64,000 bases of DNA from an uncultured Duncaniella sp. (GCA_910589485.1 CAJUSW010000007.1:62001-126000), one strand, 5' to 3'. Shown: positions 9,241 through 19,483, counted from the first letter of the stretch. Made by a program: numbers and translations. Notes: generated by a model from the letters alone, not told the origin.

Positions 9241-9981
9241 TTACAGGTAAAAAGCTACTCCAAATGAAACGGAGAACAGGTTGATTTTAAAATTGGCATG
9301 TTTGGTGGCATAATTGGCCAGATAGATCTGGTCGGTTGTTGCCTTGGTATTGTCGTAACTGAAGCCGAGCACGCCTATGCTTACCTCAATGGCCGAATAA
9401 TTGTTCAGGAACATCACAACACCCGGGGTAAGACCTATGTCAAGCATGAACGTCCGCGAATAAGTTCCGGTCAGGTCCTCCCCCTCGCCGTTTATTATCT
9501 TGGACTGTCCGCCACCCATCTGCAGCTGTATCTCGTTGAACAGGCCAAACCTCATCGACCGGCCAAGCGATATATAGTTGCGGAATGATGCCGTACCCAT
9601 ATAATTATGTGATACCGAATAGAGCGTACCAGGCTCGTAGGATGTCTCCGAGTCGATGATCACGTCGGCACTGTTCAATCGTGTGCGCGATCGTGAGTAG
9701 GCAAATCGGCCTCCTGCCGCGAGATCATCGTGGAAACAATACATCAGCATCGGGCTTACCTTGAAATTGTAGGTGTCTCCCCCCAGGTTCTCGATTATAA
9801 GGAATTTATAATTGTCGAAATCACTTTGGGAATAACTGACATTAACTCCGGTGATCCATTGGCCTTTGGGTATGAAAGATATATACTCGAGACCACGGGT
9901 GAACTTTTCCTGCCCGAAGGATGGAAGCGTGGCCGTCAGCATTAGGATCAGCAATAATATGTGACGAAGCTTGTGTGGCAT
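9241..9981 (-). CDS. Outer-membrane beta-barrel protein (paralog of the following gene)
   Basis: A 246-residue precursor with a signal peptide (HILLLILMLTATLPSFGQ) and a beta-barrel of about 12 predicted strands ending in FSVSFGVAFYL, with a terminal aromatic/hydrophobic strand suitable for BAM insertion. It starts straight into the barrel and lacks the linker of its paralog at 8113-9228, from which it is separated by 12 bp. The pair looks like an old tandem duplication. Confidence 0.75.
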   Translation of the reverse strand: MPHKLRHILLLILMLTATLPSFGQEKFTRGLEYISFIPKGQWITGVNVSYSQSDFDNYKFLIIENLGGDTYNFKVSPMLMYCFHDDLAAGGRFAYSRSRTRLNSADVIIDSETSYEPGTLYSVSHNYMGTASFRNYISLGRSMRFGLFNEIQLQMGGGQSKIINGEGEDLTGTYSRTFMLDIGLTPGVVMFLNNYSAIEVSIGVLGFSYDNTKATTDQIYLANYATKHANFKINLFSVSFGVAFYL

Positions 9982-10059
9982 ACTGTGAGATTTCTTGGCT
10001 TATTGGTAGTTAAATATTCATGAGAGGGGATTGCACTGATATTGACTGGCTTATGATGT

Positions 10060-12591
10060 TTAGTACGCGAGGGTGATGTTGTCGATCCACAGATGGGCGC
10101 CGGCCGAGGTTGCCGACCGTGCGTCGGGGACGGTGATCACGTTCCGGCTCTCCTCCTCGATGCTTCCTATATGGCTCGATGATGAGAACATCACCTTGAT
10201 GCGCTTGGCCTTCACGCCAAACATGCTGTAGTTCAACGGTACACTGAACGCCGTATAGCCCGATGCAAGCGTAAGCCGCCCGGTGCCCGACGCTATCACC
10301 ACTTCCCGGCCTTCGCTCTCGCCAAGTACCTCGACGATGGCAAGTCCGCAGTCCGAGCGGTCATCATCACAGGGGATATATCGGTAATAGCCGTTGAGCG
10401 ATGATGGACGCGAATTCCACGTCAACCCCTCGCTGTAGCTTTCAGTCATAGTGGCCGGATCGAAAGAGTATTGCCCCAGGAATAGCTTTCCGGCCGCCCG
10501 GTAAGCGATCTCGGGCACTATGGGAGAGTAATCGAGATACGGCATACCGGTCTGGGTATAGTTGGGTATCGGCTTGCCGTGAGGATCGAACGCCACGCTC
10601 GTCAGCTCCACGGCAAAACTTTGGCTGAACACCGGCTCCCGTGTGAGGGCTACCGACGGTTGCATGTACCAGGTGTTATGTATGTCCGATGCCATGGCAA
10701 ATGTCTTGGCATTGGTATTGGCCCACTGCTTGGGCACCTCCTGCTCGATGGAGGTAGAGTGTTGCCAGTTGAATATCTCCACCACGGTCTGGGAATACTT
10801 TCCTCCAGATGGGAGATCCTTATACTTCACACCGTTCTGACGGTCCTCGAAGTCAGCGTTGGGAAGCTGGGGTATCCCCTCGGTGGTGACCGTTACCTCG
10901 GGAGTGAACACAGGATTCTCTACCCCCGACATCATGGTGGCCTTGAACACATAGGTGGTGTTGGGTGAGAGCCCTATCACCGAGAATATTCCGCGGTCGT
11001 GCTGCTGAAGATACAGCGGTGCCTCCTGCCCGTTGATATACACCCTGGTTTGCTCGGCTATAGCCTCAAGCATATCGGGATCCTCGGGCACCACCTTCAC
11101 CCCGGCCATCGTGGCATAGGCATCGACTTCGATACTGAACGGAGGCATTTCCCTCGGCACCGACAGCGTGGCGCGCACCTCCTCGCAGTACAGCACACGT
11201 GCCTCCACAGGGCCACTGCCTGTCCCTACTCCGAATGTAAGCGTGTAGGTGCCGTCCCCTTTAGGATCTATGACCACATCCTCGACCTTTTTCCACAGGC
11301 CGGTGTTCGGGTCCTTTATCTCAATCTCCACGTGCTCCATGAAGCCCGATGCGCCACAGGAGATATCCACGCGGGCCTGGTTCACACCCATGGTCACGGG
11401 ATAGATCTTGCCCACGGCTATCTCCACCGGAGTGGACCGCACATTGAGCGTGACGGGGAGGGAGGATTTGCCATCGGCTGACACCGCCATGAGCGACATC
11501 GACGAAATGGCCGATTCGGGCGTAAGATACACGAGACGGCCAAGCAGACGGGTATAGTCAATCTCGCCCCCAGCCGGACTCACTTTGAAATCCAGACCGA
11601 GATCACGCAACAATGTTGCCTCGGCCGGAGTGAGGTTGAGCAGATCCACCTCGGCCGGAAAACCATCCTCGGCCAACGGCAACGACAATGTGGACAGTAT
11701 TATCGAAGTGAGCGGAGATGCCCCCGTCACTTGCGCGGCATACTTGCTCTCGGGAATATCACCCTCAGGCAGATCATATATCTCCGAAGCGTCCCACGAA
11801 GCCGTTATCACGGGAGCCTCGGCATTTATAAAGGCTTCGGTCAGCACCACTGCCCGGTTCCCCTCAGGACCGCTCACCGTCACCTCTTCTCCCGCGGGAG
11901 TGCCGGTGCAATCCACAGTGAGCATGTGAAGCGTGGCCGAACGGGCATCATCGATCTCGTAGGCCGGATAATTCACACGGCGCCCATCGGCCAGTTCTAT
12001 ATCCAGCACCACCTCGGCGTATCCGGGCTTGAGGCACAAAAATCTCTTCTCGACCGGAGAATACTCGTGATACAAGCCTCCTGTGGTATGCACCCGAGCC
12101 GAGATACTGCTGAAAGCACTCACCGCATTATCAGTGAAATCGATCTTGACAAGCGAATTGGCAAGCGAGAGAGTAATAGTGGCCACATTCTCGGTATAGT
12201 CCGAAATATGCACCTCCGCATCTCCGGCAAAGGAGGGCGTGTCAAACCCCTCAACCATCGTATTGCCGTTAGTGGCCGAGAGGATGTAGTCGCCTGTAAA
12301 GAAATACTGTTTCGCAGGAAAATCGTCTACATTCTCCCACGTGTGGGCATATTTTCCGTCGGTCGACCGCATGGTCAACACCGTTGCCCCCTTGGCCGGA
12401 AGAAAACCGGTATCGAGTGTGGAGCCCTCATCACCATCCTCACCCACACACACCGTAACATAACTGTCGGCCTCTACCACAAGGGAGAGCGATCCGGCAT
12501 TGAGAGTGCCTTCGAGATGATCGGTCGAACACGACACGACACTCGCGGCAAGCATCAACGGCGACAGCAGTTTAGTTACGTAGCGGTTCAT
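10060..12591 (-). CDS. DUF4493 + PCMD domain lipoprotein
   Basis: An 843-residue lipoprotein precursor with lipobox SVVSC. The N-terminus (about 30-230) fits DUF4493, beginning with GSLSLVVEAD; the middle is a series of Ig/fibronectin-like beta modules (for example LSPNTTYVFKATMMSG near residue 570), and the C-terminus from about 590 (LPNADFEDRQNG) is a PCMD domain. The architecture suggests a long surface stalk with a C-terminal binding head, resembling the smaller PCMD lipoprotein at 6537. It is the first gene of the putative surface operon. No enzyme motif is visible. Confidence 0.75.
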   Translation of the reverse strand: MNRYVTKLLSPLMLAASVVSCSTDHLEGTLNAGSLSLVVEADSYVTVCVGEDGDEGSTLDTGFLPAKGATVLTMRSTDGKYAHTWENVDDFPAKQYFFTGDYILSATNGNTMVEGFDTPSFAGDAEVHISDYTENVATITLSLANSLVKIDFTDNAVSAFSSISARVHTTGGLYHEYSPVEKRFLCLKPGYAEVVLDIELADGRRVNYPAYEIDDARSATLHMLTVDCTGTPAGEEVTVSGPEGNRAVVLTEAFINAEAPVITASWDASEIYDLPEGDIPESKYAAQVTGASPLTSIILSTLSLPLAEDGFPAEVDLLNLTPAEATLLRDLGLDFKVSPAGGEIDYTRLLGRLVYLTPESAISSMSLMAVSADGKSSLPVTLNVRSTPVEIAVGKIYPVTMGVNQARVDISCGASGFMEHVEIEIKDPNTGLWKKVEDVVIDPKGDGTYTLTFGVGTGSGPVEARVLYCEEVRATLSVPREMPPFSIEVDAYATMAGVKVVPEDPDMLEAIAEQTRVYINGQEAPLYLQQHDRGIFSVIGLSPNTTYVFKATMMSGVENPVFTPEVTVTTEGIPQLPNADFEDRQNGVKYKDLPSGGKYSQTVVEIFNWQHSTSIEQEVPKQWANTNAKTFAMASDIHNTWYMQPSVALTREPVFSQSFAVELTSVAFDPHGKPIPNYTQTGMPYLDYSPIVPEIAYRAAGKLFLGQYSFDPATMTESYSEGLTWNSRPSSLNGYYRYIPCDDDRSDCGLAIVEVLGESEGREVVIASGTGRLTLASGYTAFSVPLNYSMFGVKAKRIKVMFSSSSHIGSIEEESRNVITVPDARSATSAGAHLWIDNITLAY

Positions 12592-12640
12592 TGCAATGTG
12601 TGTGGTGATGATGTGATGATGGTGTGATTACGGTTAGGGT

Positions 12641-12660
12641 CGGCTCGGAAAACCAAGCCG
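12641..12660 (-). terminator. Hairpin between murI and the DUF4493 gene
   Basis: An eight-base stem with one mismatch (CGGCTCGG / CCAAGCCG) and an AAAA loop lies just after the murI stop. There is no clear T-tract, so terminator function is uncertain. Confidence 0.35.
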
Positions 12661-12664
12661 TGGC

Positions 12665-13480
12665 TTAAAGCTCGATGCGGGAAGCCTTGACAGGCTCCTG
12701 CATGAACACACCGGCCATTTCGGTGAATTTGTCGGGATGCTCGGTGGTGAGATATGTCACCTCGCCCCCCTTGGAGCAACGCTCATCCATCTCGGGGTGG
12801 CGTTTCAGATAGTCGGCGAGACTGTCGGCTACGAGCTTGCCCTGGGTGATGACCTTGGCACGGCCACCGACCTGACGCTCGATCTTGTCGAGCAGCAACG
12901 GATAGTGGGTACAACCGAGCACCACTGTGTCAATTTCGGGTTCCTCCGAGAACAGAGCTTCCACATATTTCTTCACGAAATAATCGGCCCCCTCGCTGTC
13001 ATACTCCTTGTTCTCGACCAGAGGCACCCACATGGGACACGGCATCGACACCGTGCGGAACGCCGGGAAGAACTTGGCGATCTCGATATCGTAGGTGCCC
13101 GACGAAATGGTGCCGGGAGTGCCAAGCACACCGATATTACCGTTCTTGCTCACATTGCTGAGAGCCTCCACTGTGGGGATGATCACACCGAGCACACGCT
13201 TCGAGGGATCGATCTGAGGCAGATCCTTCTGCTGGATACTGCGCAGGGCCTTGGCCGAAGCAGTGTTGCACGCCAGGATCACCAGTTCGCATCCGCGCTC
13301 GAAGAGGGCGCGCACGGCCTGGAGTGTAAACTCATACACCACATCGAATGAACGTGTGCCGTAAGGAGCACGGGCATTGTCGCCGAGATAGATATAATCA
13401 TACTGGGGCAGAGTCTTGCGTATCTCCTTAAGGATAGTAAGGCCTCCGTAGCCTGAATCAAAAACGCCTATTGGTCCCAT
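12665..13480 (-). CDS. murI: Glutamate racemase
   Basis: A 271-residue cytosolic enzyme that interconverts L- and D-glutamate for peptidoglycan synthesis. The N-terminal FDSGYGGL carries the conserved Asp-Ser, the first catalytic cysteine is in ILACNTASA (about residue 72) and the second in VLGCTHYPLL (about 188). Length is normal. It lies downstream of nuoN on the same strand, separated by a hairpin region at 13571-13612, and upstream of the surface lipoprotein operon; no functional link to either neighbour is apparent. Confidence 0.96.
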   Translation of the reverse strand: MGPIGVFDSGYGGLTILKEIRKTLPQYDYIYLGDNARAPYGTRSFDVVYEFTLQAVRALFERGCELVILACNTASAKALRSIQQKDLPQIDPSKRVLGVIIPTVEALSNVSKNGNIGVLGTPGTISSGTYDIEIAKFFPAFRTVSMPCPMWVPLVENKEYDSEGADYFVKKYVEALFSEEPEIDTVVLGCTHYPLLLDKIERQVGGRAKVITQGKLVADSLADYLKRHPEMDERCSKGGEVTYLTTEHPDKFTEMAGVFMQEPVKASRIEL

Positions 13481-13570
13481 TTTTGTCAGTAGTTGTTAGT
13501 TGGATTTAGATAAGTTAGGGAATAGCCTGAGGGCCACACCCGCGTGAGGGGTGATACCGATGAAATGATT

Positions 13571-13612
13571 CAATCTCCGGCCACAGGTACAACGTCCCAG
13601 AGCCGGAGATTG
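13571..13612 (-). terminator. Hairpin at the end of the nuo/atp operon
   Basis: A perfect 10-bp inverted repeat CAATCTCCGG / CCGGAGATTG with a 22-nt loop lies 37 bp after the nuoN stop. It marks the likely 3' end of the long operon, though the T-tract on the minus strand is weak. Confidence 0.5.
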
Positions 13613-13648
13613 TTTCACTTTATATCATCACTGATCGGCAGGTCAATT

Positions 13649-15088
13649 TCAGCCGATTGTGAGAAGATAATTGTAGAAATAGCTGATGATACCGAGGCCG
13701 ATGATACCGGCAACGCATATCCACATGCCCAGACGCTCGGAGCAAGCCGAACGGAAGGTGGCGATGGGATGCTCGCTGTCGTTGATGAACATGGCCTTAA
13801 CCACAAGCAGATAGTAGTAGAGCGAGATGATGGTGTTGATCAACGCGATGAGCACCAGCACATACAGTGCGGCCGACTCGGTGCCGTTCAGGGCCGATGT
13901 GAACACGAAGAACTTGCTGAAGAATCCGGCAAACGGGGGAATACCGGCCAGCGAGAACATCGCGAGCATCATGGTGAACGCCAGGCGGGGATTGGTCTTG
14001 TAGAGGCCGTTGTAGTCGGTCATCTCAATCTTGCCGGTGGCATTCTCGATAGCTCCGATCACGCCGAATGCGGCAAGGTTGGAGAACACGTACACGAGCA
14101 CGTAGAACATCAGAGCCGAAACACCCATGGCATTGTCGCCTATCACAGCGAGCATGATGTAACCTGCCTGTGAGATGGACGAGAAAGCGAGGAATCGCTT
14201 CATGTTCACCTGACGCATGGCAAAGAGGTTACCCACGGTGATGGTGAGGATGATCAGAGCGTAGAGCATCCACTCCCAAGCCTGGGAATAGAGGGTGCCG
14301 AACACCTGGGTGAGCACCACGAGGAATGCAAAGGCGGCCGATCCCTTGGAGATTACCGAGAGATACGAGGTGACCGATGTGGGGGCACCCTGATATACGT
14401 CGGCTGTCCACAGGTGGAAGGGCACAAGCGAGATCTTGAATCCGAAACCGGCCATCACGAATGCCAGTGCCACTACCATCATTACGCCCATGTTGTTGGC
14501 GCAGAAGAGGGCGATGTCGGCATAGTAGAGCGATCCGCTCAGACCATACACATAGGAAAGACCCATGAGAAGGATTGCCGATGAGAACACGGCGGTGAGC
14601 ACATACTTGATGGCGGCCTCATGGCTCTCGTAGCGGTTCTTGTCGAAAGCTACCAGCGCACACAAGGGGAGCGATGCGGTCTCAAGACCGATGATGAACA
14701 TAAGGAAGTGACGGCTCGAGATCATGAAGTACATGCCAAGGAGCGTCAGCAGTATCAGTTCGTAGAACTCGCCGCGGCGCACGGAAGTGAATTCCGAGTT
14801 GGCCCACTTGATCGACTGGATGAGCACGATCACTACGCCGACATTGAGAATATTCTTAATGGCGGCCATCACGGGCGAGGTCACATACATTCCTGCAAAT
14901 GCCACGGCATCGGCCTTGACCAGCGGGCAGAAGCCCCAGATGGTGAGCGTGAGCATCAGCACGGTCGAGATGGCCGGGAGCATGCCCTGCGACTTGCGCG
15001 GCGCGAAGGTGTCATAGAGGAATACTAACAGGAATACTATCAGCAGTCCTATTTCCTGCTTTAGAGCTAAAAACTGTGAATAATCCAT
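13649..15088 (-). CDS. nuoN: NADH-quinone oxidoreductase subunit N
   Basis: A 479-residue antiporter-like membrane subunit of complex I with about 14 transmembrane helices. The conserved proton-pathway region is recognisable in LVPFHLWTADVYQGAPTSV and the lysine-bearing helices. It is the last gene of the 18-gene nuo/atp run, 18 bp after nuoM. Confidence 0.95.
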   Translation of the reverse strand: MDYSQFLALKQEIGLLIVFLLVFLYDTFAPRKSQGMLPAISTVLMLTLTIWGFCPLVKADAVAFAGMYVTSPVMAAIKNILNVGVVIVLIQSIKWANSEFTSVRRGEFYELILLTLLGMYFMISSRHFLMFIIGLETASLPLCALVAFDKNRYESHEAAIKYVLTAVFSSAILLMGLSYVYGLSGSLYYADIALFCANNMGVMMVVALAFVMAGFGFKISLVPFHLWTADVYQGAPTSVTSYLSVISKGSAAFAFLVVLTQVFGTLYSQAWEWMLYALIILTITVGNLFAMRQVNMKRFLAFSSISQAGYIMLAVIGDNAMGVSALMFYVLVYVFSNLAAFGVIGAIENATGKIEMTDYNGLYKTNPRLAFTMMLAMFSLAGIPPFAGFFSKFFVFTSALNGTESAALYVLVLIALINTIISLYYYLLVVKAMFINDSEHPIATFRSACSERLGMWICVAGIIGLGIISYFYNYLLTIG

Positions 15089-15106
15089 TGCTTAATTCTT
15101 AGATAA

Positions 15107-16612
15107 TTAGTGCAGGCCAAGGACAGAGAATATCTGCGGGCTGAATGTGAACTTGATAAGGTCGGAGAAGAAGTTGGGGAAGCAACCGATACCGGCCACA
15201 CACACGATGAGAGTGGCGGTGGACAGACGCTCCCACCACTTGGCGTCGGTGAGCGACAGGTGATGCTGGTCGTACACGGGGCCGTAGAGGAGCTTGCCCA
15301 CAACACGCAGGATGTACACGGCAGTGGTGACGATCGAGCTGCAAGCCACGATCACAAACACGCGGTGGAACAGGTCAGTGTGTTGGAACGAGCCAACGAA
15401 GATGGTCATCTCAGCCACGAAGCCCGAGAGGCCCGGCAGACCGAGCGATGCCATACCGGCGATCACGTAGCACACCGAGAGGTAAGGCAGAATCTGCATC
15501 ATACCGCCCATCTCGCGGATGTCGCGGGTGTGGGTACGTCCGTATATCATACCGATGAGGGCAAAGAAGAGGGCTGTCATGAGACCGTGAGAAAGCATCT
15601 GCATGATGGCACCGGTCATAGCTGTGGTGTTGAGCATGAGGATGGCGAAGAGCACGAGTCCGCAGTGCGACACCGACGAGTAAGCGTTGATGTACTTGAG
15701 GTCGTTCTGCACACAAGCGCTGAAGGCTCCGTACACTACCGAGATACCGGTGAGGATAATGAAGATCCATGCAAGCTCGTGGGCCGCCTGGGGCATCAGG
15801 TAGATAGCCACACGGAAGCAACCGTAACCGCCAAGCTTCATGAGCACGCCGGCGTGGAGCATCGACACCGCTGTGGGGGCCGAGGCATGACCGTCGGGCG
15901 ACCATGTGTGGAACGGGAACATGGCACCGAGCACGCCGAATCCCACGAAGGTCATCGGGAAGAGGAACTTCTGCCAGCCGGTCGAGATCGACTCGTTCTG
16001 CACGATCTCAAGGATGTTCCAGGTGAGAGGCTGACCCTCGGGAGCCGAGTGGTAGTATATACCGATGAGACCGAGCATCAGGAATGCCGATCCGCCCATG
16101 AGCATAAGGGTAAGCTTCATGGCCGAATAGTTCTTGTTACCCGAGCCCCACACGCCGATGAGAAGGTACATGGGGATGAGAGCCACCTCATAGAACATGA
16201 ACATGGTGAAGAGGTCGACCGAGATGAAGAAGCCATATACACCGGTGGAGAGCAGGATGAGCCAGAGGAAGAACTCCTTGGGCTGCGGGATCTCCCAGGA
16301 TGCAAAGCTACCGGTGATCATGATCACGCCGGTGAGGATGAGCATGGCGATAGAGATACCGTCCACACCCACCGCAAGGTGGATATTAAGGGGTGCAAAC
16401 CATTCCCATGATCCCAGATAGAGCATGGGGGCATCGTTTCCGGCGGCACGGAGCCCCAGATAATCAACGAGGAGCCACACCGACAGGGCTGTCAACGCCA
16501 CCGAGCCTGTAACGGCCACGGCGCGGATCTGCTTGATATCGCGGCACAGGAACAACCCCAGAAGCATCACCAGGGGAATGACCACGAAATAGATTAATAT
16601 ATTGGAAAACAT
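15107..16612 (-). CDS. nuoM: NADH-quinone oxidoreductase subunit M
   Basis: The start at ATG 16612 (MFSNILIYFVVIPLVML) is preferred; 26 further open codons upstream are polar and overlap the nuoL 3' region. The resulting 501-residue protein is an antiporter-like proton-pumping subunit with about 14 membrane helices. It carries the conserved FYEVALIPMYLLIG segment with its glutamate and the FPFHTWSPDGHASAPT motif. Organised nuoL-nuoM-nuoN in the usual order. Confidence 0.95.
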   Translation of the reverse strand: MFSNILIYFVVIPLVMLLGLFLCRDIKQIRAVAVTGSVALTALSVWLLVDYLGLRAAGNDAPMLYLGSWEWFAPLNIHLAVGVDGISIAMLILTGVIMITGSFASWEIPQPKEFFLWLILLSTGVYGFFISVDLFTMFMFYEVALIPMYLLIGVWGSGNKNYSAMKLTLMLMGGSAFLMLGLIGIYYHSAPEGQPLTWNILEIVQNESISTGWQKFLFPMTFVGFGVLGAMFPFHTWSPDGHASAPTAVSMLHAGVLMKLGGYGCFRVAIYLMPQAAHELAWIFIILTGISVVYGAFSACVQNDLKYINAYSSVSHCGLVLFAILMLNTTAMTGAIMQMLSHGLMTALFFALIGMIYGRTHTRDIREMGGMMQILPYLSVCYVIAGMASLGLPGLSGFVAEMTIFVGSFQHTDLFHRVFVIVACSSIVTTAVYILRVVGKLLYGPVYDQHHLSLTDAKWWERLSTATLIVCVAGIGCFPNFFSDLIKFTFSPQIFSVLGLH

Positions 16613-16643
16613 ATCGTTACTGTATTTGCTACTTGTTACATTA

Positions 16644-18617
16644 TCATCCGAGGACGCACACGGCAGTGATGATTCCCAGCAGTATAGCACCGATGAGGTA
16701 CCACCATATATACATCTGCACCTTGCCGCTTTGGAATCCCTTGATGGCCACCGATGCGGCGTTGGTCACATAGGCAAGACCGTTCATGGTACCGTCGATG
16801 ATGTGGCGGTCAAACCATGCGATAGGCTTGCATATACCGTCGAAAATGATGCGGCGGGTGATGAAGAGATAGATCTCGTCCCAGTAGAAGCGACGCAGGG
16901 CGGCGGTCCACAGCCAGCGGCAGGAATCGGCCATGCGGGTGGGCTTGTCGTTCTTCTTCATGTAGAGGAAGGCGGCAAATCCTATCGCGATGATGGCGAT
17001 GCCCATGCTCATGGCAGCGATCGACCAGTCGATGTGGATATGATACTCATGTCCGTCCCAGGTCACAAGCTCACCGAAGGGTACCCATCCGGCCACGCAC
17101 GATACGATGCCGAGGAACACAAGCGGGAACGACATGCTCAGCGGTGACTCGTGGGGCATCGAAGCGTGATGTCCGTGAGCCTCCTGCTCCTTCACGCGGG
17201 CGGCATAGTCGGGGTTGTCCCACCAGAAGATGAGGAAGTACATGCGGAACATGTAGAAAGCGGTCATCGCGGCAACCACTGTCATCCACACACCCCAGAA
17301 GGTGTTGTTGGCGTAGCAAGCGGTGAGGATCTCGTCCTTGGAGAAGAATCCGGCGAAAGGCCAGATACCTGCGATGGCGAGACAGCCTATCAGGAAGGTG
17401 ATATGGGTGATGGGCATGTACTTTCTGAGACCGCCCATGGCTGTGTAGTTATTGGAGTGAACAGCGTGGATCAGCGAGCCGGCTCCGAGGAAGAGGAGGG
17501 CCTTGAACATAGCGTGGGTGAACAGGTGGAACATCGAGGCCATGTAGCCGAGTCCCTCGTGGATAGCCTCGCCGTTCTTGGAAGCGACGCCGAGCGACAC
17601 CATCATGAACGCGATCTGCGAGATGGTCGAGAACGCGAGGATACGCTTGATGTCGATCTGACAGCAGGCCACCACAGCGGCGTAGAACGCGGTGAGCGCG
17701 CCAACGACGGTGATAAACTGCAGGGCTGCGTCCTCAAGCATATAGAGCGGGAAGAGACGGGCCACCAGATACACACCGGCCACAACCATGGTAGCGGCGT
17801 GGATGAGGGCCGACACGGGGGTGGGACCCTCCATAGCGTCGGGGAGCCAGATGTGGAGGGGAAGCATAGCCGACTTACCCATACCGCCTGTGAAGATCAG
17901 CACCAGAGCCCATGTGAGCACCGAGGCACCCATGAATGTAGCTCCGCCGAACGACTCAAACACTCCCTGGGGATTCTGAGTCATGGGGAGGAAGTCGAGC
18001 TGCTTGGTGTAGAACGACAGGATGAGGATACCGATAAGGAAACCGAGGTCGGCGAAACGGGTCACGATAAATGCCTTCTTACAAGCCGACACTGCCGAGG
18101 GCAATGTGTAGAAGAAGCCGATGAGAAGGAACGACGACGCACCCACGAGCTCCCAGAATATGTACATCTGGAAAATATTGGTAGCGACAACGAGACCGAG
18201 CATCGAGAAGCTGAACAGCGACAGGAATGCATAGTAACGCTGGAATCCCTTCTCGCCGTGCATATAGCCGAGCGAGTAGACATGTACCATGAACGAGATT
18301 GTGGGGATCACCACCAGCATCAGCGCCGAGATGGGATCAAGCAGGAAGCCCAGCTTGATGGCCAGCGCGGGGGTGAACTGCAGCCATGTCTGATTGAACA
18401 CGGTGTACTGCAGGCGGGTGGTACCGTCGATAAACTCGGGCGCGCCCGAGAACCAATAGGTGAACGCTGTGTAATATGACAGGACAAGCACTGTGCCCAT
18501 GCCCAGAGTGCCGAGCGTTCCGGCAAGCTTGTGGCTCATCTTCACGCCCGCAAGTCCCAGAAGCAGGAACATGAACAGCGGAATGGCCAATATAAGTACA
18601 GGAATTGTAATATCCAT
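16644..18617 (-). CDS. nuoL: NADH-quinone oxidoreductase subunit L
   Basis: A 657-residue membrane subunit, the distal antiporter-like proton pump of complex I. It has the family's FWELVGASSFLLIGF, LPLHIWLPDAMEGPTPVSALIHAATMV-type core (seen from about residue 255) and the C-terminal amphipathic lateral-helix region. Length is as expected. It starts 7 bp after nuoK. Confidence 0.96.
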   Translation of the reverse strand: MDITIPVLILAIPLFMFLLLGLAGVKMSHKLAGTLGTLGMGTVLVLSYYTAFTYWFSGAPEFIDGTTRLQYTVFNQTWLQFTPALAIKLGFLLDPISALMLVVIPTISFMVHVYSLGYMHGEKGFQRYYAFLSLFSFSMLGLVVATNIFQMYIFWELVGASSFLLIGFFYTLPSAVSACKKAFIVTRFADLGFLIGILILSFYTKQLDFLPMTQNPQGVFESFGGATFMGASVLTWALVLIFTGGMGKSAMLPLHIWLPDAMEGPTPVSALIHAATMVVAGVYLVARLFPLYMLEDAALQFITVVGALTAFYAAVVACCQIDIKRILAFSTISQIAFMMVSLGVASKNGEAIHEGLGYMASMFHLFTHAMFKALLFLGAGSLIHAVHSNNYTAMGGLRKYMPITHITFLIGCLAIAGIWPFAGFFSKDEILTACYANNTFWGVWMTVVAAMTAFYMFRMYFLIFWWDNPDYAARVKEQEAHGHHASMPHESPLSMSFPLVFLGIVSCVAGWVPFGELVTWDGHEYHIHIDWSIAAMSMGIAIIAIGFAAFLYMKKNDKPTRMADSCRWLWTAALRRFYWDEIYLFITRRIIFDGICKPIAWFDRHIIDGTMNGLAYVTNAASVAIKGFQSGKVQMYIWWYLIGAILLGIITAVCVLG

Positions 18618-18624
18618 ATCGCTA

Positions 18625-18936
18625 TTAGTGTTTCATTTGGGTTGTGTCGGCGACATCGATATTCTTGCTCACCCTGAACAGGTTGATGATGATGGCAATG
18701 GCCAGCGCTGTCTCGGCGGCCGCGATGGCTATGCCGAAGAGCGTGAACATCCATCCGTCATTGGTGCCGGGGAACAGGTAACGGTTGAAGACGACGAAAT
18801 TGATATCGACAGCGTTGAGCATCAGCTCCAGCGAGATGAGCATCGCTATCATGTTGCGGCGGGTAAGGAAGCCGTAAACCCCGCAGCAGAACATCACCAG
18901 AGCGGGGACCAGATACCATATTAATGTTATATCCAT
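18625..18936 (-). CDS. nuoK: NADH-quinone oxidoreductase subunit K
   Basis: A 103-residue, three-helix membrane subunit of complex I. It contains the conserved glutamates of the proton channel in LISLELMLNAVDINFV and AAAETALAIAI. It follows nuoJ by 16 bp. Confidence 0.95.
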   Translation of the reverse strand: MDITLIWYLVPALVMFCCGVYGFLTRRNMIAMLISLELMLNAVDINFVVFNRYLFPGTNDGWMFTLFGIAIAAAETALAIAIIINLFRVSKNIDVADTTQMKH

Positions 18937-18952
18937 AATCGTATCGGGGGGA

Positions 18953-19468
18953 TTAACGTTTGCGGGCGACCACTACGCCACCTATTATACATGCCAGGAG
19001 CAACACGCTCACTGCCTCGAAGGGCAACAGATACTGTCCGTAGCCCGTGCCGAGCATTGCGGTTCCTATCTCGTGCATGGTCGGGTTGGCCATCTCGGGG
19101 GCCGACGTGAAGATGTCGGAGCAACGCGAGCACAGGGCCCATCCGCATGCTACCGCCGTGGCCACCGCACCGAGCACGCCGAGCAGACGCTTGCGCGACT
19201 CCAGACGCTGGGTGTTGTCACCGGGACGGGTTGTGAGGAGTATCGAGAATACAAACAGCACCACGATACCGCCCGCATACACTGCGATCTGTACGGCACC
19301 CAGGAACTCATAGTCGAGCTTGAAGTAAAGCGCGGCTGTGGCAAAGAGGGTGAAGAGCAGATACGTGGCGGCGCGAAGAATCTTGCGCGTGGTGACAGTC
19401 AGCACTGAAAAGACGACAATCGACAGCGCGATTATCCAGTAAAAAATTATACTTCCTGCTGATTCCAT
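18953..19468 (-). CDS. nuoJ: NADH-quinone oxidoreductase subunit J
   Basis: A 171-residue, five-helix membrane subunit of complex I. The conserved helix with Tyr-Ala-Gly-Gly (VAVYAGGIVVLFVF) is present. It lies between nuoI and nuoK with short gaps (15 and 16 bp). Confidence 0.94.
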   Translation of the reverse strand: MESAGSIIFYWIIALSIVVFSVLTVTTRKILRAATYLLFTLFATAALYFKLDYEFLGAVQIAVYAGGIVVLFVFSILLTTRPGDNTQRLESRKRLLGVLGAVATAVACGWALCSRCSDIFTSAPEMANPTMHEIGTAMLGTGYGQYLLPFEAVSVLLLACIIGGVVVARKR

Positions 19469-19483
19469 ATAACTGATAATGAT

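Noticed and set aside
15110..18479. Long plus-strand frames opposite nuoM and nuoL (433 and 442 codons)
   Set aside because: Their His/Glu/Arg-rich translations are reverse reading of membrane-protein codons; the nuo genes are certain.
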